Origin: Arenibacter sp. 6A1
Lineage (GTDB): Bacteria; Bacteroidota; Bacteroidia; Flavobacteriales; Flavobacteriaceae
Direction of reading: 5' to 3'
NCBI RefSeq assembly: GCF_012272855.1
Contig: NZ_JAAXCQ010000001.1
Coordinates: forward strand, 186,001-250,000
DNA: 64,000 bases
The notes under the pieces are model-generated. The model saw only the letters and a program-made list of their open reading frames with translations, was not told the DNA's origin and searched no databases. Shown piece by piece: positions 18,829-25,707 of the stretch (position 1 is the first letter of the stretch; every line of letters starts with the position of its first letter). The position numbers and the translations under genes were made by a program.

Positions 18829-19047
18829 AAAATTTAAATCCCAGATACCATATTCCTCTTATACTTAAAGGGAAGACAGCAGCACCCATTCATAAGAGGA
18901 GTATCTCTATTGAGAAAACTAATTCCCGTGCAGTTCGCCTATAATTTGATTTAGACCCCATAAAAACCCTTATCTTAACAGGCGATCTTATAAGATCGTT
19001 CGTGCAAAAAATAAATTGCCGTCTATACCATCAAACCGCCAAAGGTC

Positions 19048-20013
19048 ATGAAACATTTTATCCCAATGCTATTTTCGCTATTCATCCTTTTGTCCTGTAA
19101 GTCTAAAAAAAAGGAACCTCTAAAAGAGTATATCATTGCTTATAATGTCTATGTCCCGGATAGTATCCATGACGACAACTATGATGTTTTCACCATGAAA
19201 ATGGATGGTAGCGACAAAAGAAACATCACCAACCATCCCGATGTTGCGTGGACCTATCTGGCACATGGCGATAAGATCTATTTTGTAAGTGATAGGGACA
19301 CTACTGCCAGAGCCTTGTTTCTTTATGAAATGGATCATCATGGCCAAGAAATCAAGAAGATCTCTAATTTCCGCTTGCAAGACAGTTGGATGGGAACCAG
19401 AAAGCAGGGACAAGAACTTATTGTGGTCCCTCACCATACGGTAGATTCTTTACTTTATTTGATAAATACCAAGGGAGAGATCTTAAAGAAAATAAATCCG
19501 GGCACCCCATATTTTTCCGATCCTTCTTTCTCCCCAGACGGAGAATGGATTGCCTTTGTAGGGAGTAATAAAAAATCGAAAAAAGAAGATGGATACCAGG
19601 CAGAAATATATGTCGTAAACACCGATGGTAACGGCCTGAAAAAATTAACCAACTACCCTGCTGCCGATACTTCTGCAGAATGGTATGCCTTCAAAGCCGG
19701 ACCACCGCGTTGGCATCCTACAGAAAACTTTATAAGCTTTCAAAGCAAACAACAGGGAAAATATAGTTTGTATGCAGTATCCCCGGACGGAAAGAAACAA
19801 TGGAGATTAACCAATAATAGCCAAAACGAAGGATGGCACAGTTGGAGTCCTGACGGAAAATGGTTGACCATGGAGGTTTTTGACGAGAAACAAGATCAAT
19901 TTCATATCGGTCTAATGAACTGGACCACCAAAGAGATGCAAGTTCTAACGGACACTAGTTTTAAATTCCAACAGGCCCCTGTATTTATGGAGGTTGATGG
20001 CAATAAAAACTAA
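19048..20013 (+). CDS. TolB-like WD40/PD40 beta-propeller lipoprotein
   Basis: The 321-residue product has a lipoprotein signal (LFILLSCKSKKK, cysteine at about 16). Several PD40-type blades contain DPSFSPDGEWIAFVGS, YAVSPDGKKQWRLT and HSWSPDGKWLTMEV. Such propellers resemble the C-terminal domain of TolB, but here there is no TolB N-terminal domain, so this is not the Tol-Pal protein itself. The following gene encodes a paralogue of similar design. A peptide- or partner-binding role at the envelope is inferred. Confidence 0.85.
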   Translation: MKHFIPMLFSLFILLSCKSKKKEPLKEYIIAYNVYVPDSIHDDNYDVFTMKMDGSDKRNITNHPDVAWTYLAHGDKIYFVSDRDTTARALFLYEMDHHGQEIKKISNFRLQDSWMGTRKQGQELIVVPHHTVDSLLYLINTKGEILKKINPGTPYFSDPSFSPDGEWIAFVGSNKKSKKEDGYQAEIYVVNTDGNGLKKLTNYPAADTSAEWYAFKAGPPRWHPTENFISFQSKQQGKYSLYAVSPDGKKQWRLTNNSQNEGWHSWSPDGKWLTMEVFDEKQDQFHIGLMNWTTKEMQVLTDTSFKFQQAPVFMEVDGNKN

Positions 20014-20063
20014 GAAGCTATACAGCTCAACCAATTGTTTTTTCACTTTAATCTATGTACGCT

Positions 20064-20999
20064 ATGAAAACGAAAAAAGTGTTGCTCCTACCCTTCCTGA
20101 TAATATTTACGTGTCTTTTAAGTTGTAAAGAGACTCCTAAACCAACCCAAAAAATTTCTTCCATAGAAACCCCTTCGGGTACCTTATCCTTTCTATCTAA
20201 CCGAGACGGGAATTTTGAAATATATACCATGACCGCCGATGGAAAGAATATAAAGAACCTTAGCAACAATAGTGCAACCGACTATGGAAACTCTTGGTCG
20301 CCCGATGGAAAACAGCTGGTATTTTATTCGGACCGCGATGGAAATAATGATATTTATATTATGAATGCCGATGGTACCGACCAAATTAATATTTCCAAAC
20401 ATCCTGCCAACGAATATGTACCAAGCTGGTCCCCAGATGGGCATAAACTAGTTTTCACCTCGGACAGGGACCACAAGTCCCGTGAAATCTATGTGATGAA
20501 CACCGATGGTTCTAAGGTAACACGCTTGACCCATGATGAGGATTATAACGAAAGTCCTTCTTGGTCCCCCGATAGGAGCCAAATAATTTTCACCAAACAA
20601 TTAAAAGATCCAAACGATCCTTCCCATGCTTCCAATGGGGAAATTTTCATCATGGACAGTGATGGCCAAAACGAAAAACGATTGACCCACAAAAAAGGAT
20701 ATGATTCAGGTGCTGTTTTCTCGCCCAATGGAAAAAAGATTGCTTTTTATGGCCTGAGCAAGCAAGATCAATGGGATCTCTTTTTGATGGATGCCAATGG
20801 CGACAACATTATTAATTTGACCAACGACAGCGCCGAAGATTATTCACCTTCTTGGTCACCCGACGGGAAATGGATTGCCTTCACTAGCGGACATCCCAAG
20901 CAGTACGATGTTTGGATTATACACCTCAGCACTAATAAACGATTTCGTTTGACCCAGGAGCCTACACGAAACCAAAGCCCGATTTGGCGCCCCCAATAG
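20064..20999 (+). CDS. TolB-like beta-propeller lipoprotein (paralogue)
   Basis: The 311-residue product begins MKTKKVLLLPFLIIFTCLLSCKE with a lipobox cysteine near residue 21; an in-frame start nine bases upstream is less likely. At least six blades carry the signature SWSPDGKQLVFYSDRDGN or close variants at intervals of about 40 residues, and each blade ends with IYxMNADG-N/L-T. This is a regular six-blade PD40 propeller. It is adjacent to and clearly related to the 19048 gene, indicating tandem duplication. No enzymatic domain is attached. Confidence 0.87.
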   Translation: MKTKKVLLLPFLIIFTCLLSCKETPKPTQKISSIETPSGTLSFLSNRDGNFEIYTMTADGKNIKNLSNNSATDYGNSWSPDGKQLVFYSDRDGNNDIYIMNADGTDQINISKHPANEYVPSWSPDGHKLVFTSDRDHKSREIYVMNTDGSKVTRLTHDEDYNESPSWSPDRSQIIFTKQLKDPNDPSHASNGEIFIMDSDGQNEKRLTHKKGYDSGAVFSPNGKKIAFYGLSKQDQWDLFLMDANGDNIINLTNDSAEDYSPSWSPDGKWIAFTSGHPKQYDVWIIHLSTNKRFRLTQEPTRNQSPIWRPQ

Positions 21000-21101
21000 A
21001 ACAAACAGCGATTTTCTTTGACGAATACCTTATATTTAAGCTGCCGTTTAAAAGACCGAAGAAATGGTCTCGTTGCATACGAGTTATATCCTTAGACCGC
21101 C

Positions 21102-21953
21102 ATGAAAAGCACTCTATTACTTATTATTTTCCTTTTGCTTAGCCTTCCTTGTATGAGTCAGAAAGAAGCCTATGTTCTATATAACGCCAAAGGAAAGAAG
21201 GTTTCTTATAAAAAGATGCTCAAGACCCTGGCAAAGAAAGACATCGTTTTATTTGGAGAAATCCACAACAATCCTATTTCCCATTGGCTGCAATGGGAGG
21301 TTACCGCAGATCTCCATAAGGACCACCGACTTATTTTGGGAGCAGAAATGCTCGAGGCCGACCAACAAACGCTATTGGATGATTATTTGATCGGCCGTAT
21401 TAGCGCCAAAGAACTGGAAACAAATGGCCGCTTATGGTCTAACTACCAAACAGACTATGCTCCTTTGGTCAATTTTGCCAAAGAAAAACAACTAGCCTTT
21501 ATTGCCACCAATGTGCCTCGGCGGTACGCCAGGCTAGTTTTTAAAAATGGTTTTGAAGTACTGGACTCGCTTCCTACCCAAGAAAAACAGTGGATAGCTC
21601 CCTTACCGATCGCTTTTGACAGTGAGCTTCCTACTTATAAAAATATACTTAGCATGATGGGCGACCATGGTTCCCCTAAATTAGTTATGGCACAAGCCAT
21701 AAAAGATGCTAGCATGGCACATTTTATATTAAAGCACTATAAAAACGACCATGTATTCATCCATTACAACGGCAATTACCATTCGGACCATTATGAAGGT
21801 ATTTTATGGTATTTAAAAAAAGAAAACAACGCTTTAAAGTATGCCACTATTTCTACGGTTTCCCAGAAAGATATTACTGTTTTATTAGAAAAGAACAAGC
21901 ATTTGGCCGACTTTATCATTTGTGTAGATAGCGATATGACCACTACTTATTAG
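21102..21953 (+). CDS. ChaN-like haem-binding / iron-regulated protein
   Basis: The 283-residue product has a signal peptide (cleavage after CMSQ, residue about 19). It contains the ChaN-family core: DIVLFGEIHNNPISHWLQ near residue 48, GAEMLEADQQ near 81, NVPRRYAR near 142, and HYNGNYHSDHYEG near 222. Family members bind haem as dimers, and some are outer-membrane lipoproteins linked to iron uptake. This one lacks a lipobox and is probably periplasmic. It follows the two propeller lipoproteins on the same strand, but with gaps of about 100 bp. Confidence 0.87.
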   Translation: MKSTLLLIIFLLLSLPCMSQKEAYVLYNAKGKKVSYKKMLKTLAKKDIVLFGEIHNNPISHWLQWEVTADLHKDHRLILGAEMLEADQQTLLDDYLIGRISAKELETNGRLWSNYQTDYAPLVNFAKEKQLAFIATNVPRRYARLVFKNGFEVLDSLPTQEKQWIAPLPIAFDSELPTYKNILSMMGDHGSPKLVMAQAIKDASMAHFILKHYKNDHVFIHYNGNYHSDHYEGILWYLKKENNALKYATISTVSQKDITVLLEKNKHLADFIICVDSDMTTTY

Positions 21954-22541
21954 GCTGTACAGTGTTATAAGTAGTACTATAGGCTTATTTTTCTGAAAGT
22001 TTGTAAAAAGTTTTTTCTTACACACGACTTACCACACACAAAACACCTTAATTTATACATTTTAAGAACATTACCTATGAAAATAATATAATTATTCAAA
22101 ATAACAAGGTTGAATTTAACTTTATTTAAAGATTTTAATGTTTTTTTTCCGACAGTAAAACCATTCTTTTTACTTACAAAAGTAATTTATAATATCTTAG
22201 GATTCTATTTTCCTGATTTTTGCAATTCATACTTTTTCAACTTACCATATGCCTTTCCAATAATTGTATAAACCCCATAAAATCATGGGATATAGATGTT
22301 TTTTTCGATAAAATAAAAGCAAATACATCATTATATTAAAAAATAGTATTCCTTCTTTTTAACACAAAAATGGAGCATTAGATGTGAGTAATAGCTTCCA
22401 ATTTATATAGTACTTTAGTTTGTTTTAGCGAACAAACAATCGTGCTATTTATCGGATAAATTGGTCTTTTGTCTATTAAATAAAAGAGTTAATAGACAAA
22501 AGGAATAGGTTTATCGACAAATAACCCCTAACCAATCTAAA
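21954..22541. other. AT-rich 588-bp leader of the fibre-like cluster
   Basis: There is no convincing frame. The stretch is strongly AT-rich and contains the perfect inverted repeat at 22466-22502 just before the first gene of the cluster. Its length and composition suggest a regulatory region for the 22.5-28.5 kb cluster. No exact TAnnTTTG box was found. Confidence 0.5.
22466..22502 (+). promoter_or_regulatory. Perfect 14-bp inverted repeat before the first pilin-like gene
   Basis: CTTTTGTCTATTAA (22466-22479) and TTAATAGACAAAAG (22489-22502) pair perfectly around a nine-base spacer, ending 39 bp before the ATG at 22542. It could be a dimeric-regulator operator or a 5' leader hairpin. It lacks a T-run, so it is unlikely to be a terminator. 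Confidence 0.6.
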
Positions 22542-23081
22542 ATGAAAAAATTACTTTTTATTGCCCTTGCTTTTGTAAGCACCTCTATTTTTGGTCAAAC
22601 AACTGGCAACACTGAATTAACCGTTAGCATTGCTAAAACTTGCTCTATCACCGTTGGTCAGGCAACTGTGGCTATTGCCATGAATACACCCACGCATTTT
22701 ACAGGTGGCAGCGCATCAGGAAAGCTGACCGATCATCTCCAAATTTCATCTAGTGCAGCTTATACAGTTGCCGTCAAAGCTTCTGCAGCAAATTTCACGA
22801 AGGACGACTTAGCAACGGATTTGGGTGTATCGAATATTTCGGTTGTGGCAACCGATGCGGGAAATGACATTTCCACCTATCAATCAACATTGAGTACTGC
22901 CTCACCACTTACAGTTGCTGTATTATCTACCACTGATCAGAATGTCGTTACAACAACGGGCGGAGACTTAAACCGTGGATATGATGTAGACTACCAAATA
23001 TCCGCAGCAAATGCCGTAAACTTTTTAGATAGAACGGGAGAACATAAAACGACTATAACCTACACCATCACCACCCCATAA
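22542..23081 (+). CDS. Secreted pilin-like subunit (first gene of chaperone-usher-like cluster)
   Basis: The 179-residue product has a signal peptide (cleavage after IFGQ, residue about 19). The mature part starts with an alternating-hydrophobic segment (TELTVSIAKTCSITV) like a donor strand. It then has AAYTVAVKASAANF at about residue 72 and ends GEHKTTITYTITTP. The same three features occur in the 180-residue neighbour and in the C-terminal half of the 337-residue protein. Threonine, serine and alanine dominate, as in extracellular beta-sandwich subunits. It may fall in or near DUF4402. Being first and followed by a strong hairpin, it could be the major subunit. Confidence 0.7.
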   Translation: MKKLLFIALAFVSTSIFGQTTGNTELTVSIAKTCSITVGQATVAIAMNTPTHFTGGSASGKLTDHLQISSSAAYTVAVKASAANFTKDDLATDLGVSNISVVATDAGNDISTYQSTLSTASPLTVAVLSTTDQNVVTTTGGDLNRGYDVDYQISAANAVNFLDRTGEHKTTITYTITTP

Positions 23082-23113
23082 AATGAGTTAAACCCATAGA
23101 ATAACATTAAAAA

Positions 23114-23146
23114 AATACCGGCCGCTATTAACTGGGGGCCGGTATT
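23114..23146 (+). terminator. Intercistronic hairpin, possible attenuator
   Basis: AATACCGGCC (23114-23123) pairs perfectly with GGCCGGTATT (23137-23146), enclosing 13 bases. No T-run follows, so termination would be partial. It may instead stabilise the upstream message, giving more of the first subunit than of the downstream proteins. Confidence 0.6.
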
Positions 23147-23271
23147 AAAAATTTTAAAACTATACCCCAATTTTTAAATGGGTTCTTTAATCTCTTAGCC
23201 ACCATAATATGGTTAAGAGAAATAAAATAAGTACACTTATAAGTTCTTGTCTAAATTAAATCCCCCAACTA

Positions 23272-23814
23272 TTGAACACTTGTTTGTACACGAACTACCT
23301 ATCCCAATTTTCTTTCTTGTTGCTACTGTGTCTTTTCCTTCCTTTAAAGGCTCAAAATACGGCAGCGGCCCAGGTTAATATAACTTTAGCCCCTATCTTG
23401 TCCTTAGAAATATCCCAAGCTACGGTGAATATCGACATGTCTTTACCATCGCAATTTACACAGGGCAGTAGCTCTTCATTGCAAACTGATCATATAAAAG
23501 TTAGCACAACCTCGGCCTATACTATAAGTGTGAATACATCAACTGCAAATTTTGAGTTAACTGGCAGTAGCACTACCCTAGCCGTAAATACTGTTCAACT
23601 AGAAGTAAGCCCAAATGTGCCAAGCAATGTAATTACATATACACCAATTTATTTAAGTCCCACTTCAGAGGTTATTATCGATTCTAATGCAGAAACGGTT
23701 ACTCAAACTTTTAATGCCCAATACAGCATTCCAAATGCTAAGACACATCAATATTTAAATAGAGCATCGGGAAATTACAAAACTATGGTAGTATATACTA
23801 TTGCCCCTAAGTAA
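23272..23814 (+). CDS. Secreted pilin-like subunit 2 (TTG start)
   Basis: The 180-residue protein starts at TTG and has a long hydrophobic signal peptide ending PLKAQ (residue about 28). The mature sequence parallels the preceding gene product: a strand-like N-terminus AAQVNITLAPILSLEIS, then VNIDMSLPSQF (matching VAIAMNTPTHF), AYTISVNTSTANF and the terminal NYKTMVVYTIAPK. The match at the ends as well as the centre indicates paralogy, not just similar composition. A fibre subunit secreted by the adjacent chaperone and barrel protein is the simplest reading. Confidence 0.7.
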   Translation: MNTCLYTNYLSQFSFLLLLCLFLPLKAQNTAAAQVNITLAPILSLEISQATVNIDMSLPSQFTQGSSSSLQTDHIKVSTTSAYTISVNTSTANFELTGSSTTLAVNTVQLEVSPNVPSNVITYTPIYLSPTSEVIIDSNAETVTQTFNAQYSIPNAKTHQYLNRASGNYKTMVVYTIAPK

Positions 23815-23869
23815 CCAACGAAATAACAAGTATTAACCGATCATATTTTACAGAATAAATATAGCCCTT

Positions 23870-24670
23870 ATGAAAACACTTATTTTACTTTTCTCCTTAT
23901 TATTAATTCCCCTAATGACTATAAATGCTCAGGCCGGTATTGCCGTAACTCCTGGGCGGGTATTTTATACGGTAGCCCCAGGCGGAGAAAACATACAGAC
24001 CATAAAAGTGAACAATCCTACCCAAGGGGAGCTAGAGGTAGGGGTGTCTTTTGCCGATTGGGATTATGAAACCAACGGTAACAATAATATCGTTGAAGCC
24101 GGCACTTTGGAAAATTCCTGTAGTGATTGGATTCAAGTATTTCCAGACACCTATTTTATTTTATCAGCGGGGGAATCTAAGGATGTGCAGGTAATGATGA
24201 AAGTCCCATCGGAGCTAGACCATACCATTCCTGTACATACCTCCATGTTGTTTTTTACCCAGTTAAATCCAGGACAGAGTCAGAACAAAGAAGGAGCGGC
24301 CATACAGGTCACGGTACGAATGGGGGTAAAAATTTATCATAGTGCTGTATCGGAACCCATTCATGAGATTGATATCGTAGACTTTAAAAAGAATGAAGAC
24401 GGTGCTGAGAAGAAGCAGGTTGCCCTTCATTTAAAGAATATTGGAGAATCGTGGACCAATGGGGCCGTTGTTTGGGAAATTATGAACAAGTCTACTGGTA
24501 AAACTATCAAAATGCCCAAATCGGAGTTTTACACACTTCCTGCAGACCTACGGGTGGTAACACAACAATTACCCCAAGATTTATCGCCGGGGAATTATAC
24601 CTTATCGGCCACGGTGACTTATGGAGATAACGATGTCATTAATATTGCCGAGATGGACTTTAGTATATAA
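23870..24670 (+). CDS. PapD-like periplasmic pilus chaperone
   Basis: The 266-residue product has a signal peptide (cleavage after INAQ, residue about 21) and two immunoglobulin-like domains. Domain 1 (about 22-150) begins AGIAVTPGRVFYTVAPGG and contains the alternating hydrophobic strand MLFFTQLNPG, corresponding to the PapD G1 donor strand. The region ESKDVQVMMKVPSEL matches the F1 strand area. Domain 2 (about 155-266) ends in an ordinary beta strand. The chaperone cleft residues of classical members (Arg8/Lys112 in PapD) cannot be assigned reliably. It lies 55 bp after the second subunit gene and five bp before the next. Confidence 0.75.
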   Translation: MKTLILLFSLLLIPLMTINAQAGIAVTPGRVFYTVAPGGENIQTIKVNNPTQGELEVGVSFADWDYETNGNNNIVEAGTLENSCSDWIQVFPDTYFILSAGESKDVQVMMKVPSELDHTIPVHTSMLFFTQLNPGQSQNKEGAAIQVTVRMGVKIYHSAVSEPIHEIDIVDFKKNEDGAEKKQVALHLKNIGESWTNGAVVWEIMNKSTGKTIKMPKSEFYTLPADLRVVTQQLPQDLSPGNYTLSATVTYGDNDVINIAEMDFSI

Positions 24671-24675
24671 TAAGG

Positions 24676-25689
24676 ATGATAAAAACACTTTTAAAATACG
24701 GAGGTTTCCTTCTTTTCGTCTTTTTCACCGCCCATATACAAGGACAGCAATTTTTAATTACACAAAATGGCTACCCTGTATTTAGTTCTCAGAATAATTT
24801 GGATACTGGAGTAACACAGTCTAACCAAATAAGTATTCAAATTATCAACACTAATAATACCACCCATAATAACAACCATTTACTTAACCCCAGAGTAACC
24901 GTACGGCTATTAGATAGCTTTAGAAACACTTCTGCTAGCGCTTCTTCAATAGGTCCGAATATAGGGCAGTTAAGTTTTAACATGAGTACTATCCCTTCTC
25001 AGGGCGTAAATATAAACCCGCAGCATACCTCCGTATCCTTAAGTTTAGCAGAACAAGTATTATTAGTTGGTAATGATAGATTAAAAAGAGATGAAAGCAG
25101 TTATGTGTTTTATTACAATTTAGATATCTCTAGCGATCCATTGTTAAACACTATCCCTGACGGCAGTTATAGGGCCACATATGAGTTTAAGCTTTATGAT
25201 GGTACGACACTATTAAAAACAGTCCAAGTTATTCAAGGAGCGGGTTTTGACAAAAATATGGCTCAGACCGAAAGTATTGTACTTCAAAACGCCGCCAATC
25301 TTCTAAATTTTCAATTTTCCACGGCAAGCGATTATACCGGAGAAAAATCTATAGACATCCAAAATGGTCTGAAGGTAACTTCGATTAACAATTATCAAAT
25401 AACGGTTAAAGCGTCCAATTCCGATTTTATCTCTCATACGCAGTCCACCACTTTTCCGGTGTCTGTTTTAAAGGTAGTAGCCTCCAAAGCCGGTGACCAG
25501 AGCAATGTCGCTTTTAACGGCCCATTACAGCTATCTACCAGTAATCAGACGCTGATTACAAGGAGCGCTAATATCCCTCAAACCCTGGAGTATAATCTGC
25601 GTTTTTTTATGCCACCAAATTCCATTCAAAATTCGGTTGAAAGAGGAGATTACACTACCGATGTAACTTTTTCTTTAGTCCCTAACTAG
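24676..25689 (+). CDS. Two-domain secreted subunit, possible tip adhesin
   Basis: The 337-residue product has a signal peptide (cleavage after HIQGQ, residue about 24). Residues about 25-195 form a domain without recognised relatives. The C-terminal part (about 200-337) resembles the two small subunits: a core block YQITVKASNSDF and a C-terminal strand DYTTDVTFSLVPN. An N-terminal unique domain on a pilin-type domain is the layout of chaperone-usher tip adhesins. The gene starts five bp after the chaperone gene, so they are translationally close. Receptor specificity is unknown. Confidence 0.65.
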   Translation: MIKTLLKYGGFLLFVFFTAHIQGQQFLITQNGYPVFSSQNNLDTGVTQSNQISIQIINTNNTTHNNNHLLNPRVTVRLLDSFRNTSASASSIGPNIGQLSFNMSTIPSQGVNINPQHTSVSLSLAEQVLLVGNDRLKRDESSYVFYYNLDISSDPLLNTIPDGSYRATYEFKLYDGTTLLKTVQVIQGAGFDKNMAQTESIVLQNAANLLNFQFSTASDYTGEKSIDIQNGLKVTSINNYQITVKASNSDFISHTQSTTFPVSVLKVVASKAGDQSNVAFNGPLQLSTSNQTLITRSANIPQTLEYNLRFFMPPNSIQNSVERGDYTTDVTFSLVPN

Positions 25690-25707
25690 TACTCAATAGA
25701 AGATTGA

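Noticed and set aside
22466-22502. Invertible promoter element
   Set aside because: The spacer is only nine bases, too short for a recombinase-inverted promoter, and no invertase gene is nearby.
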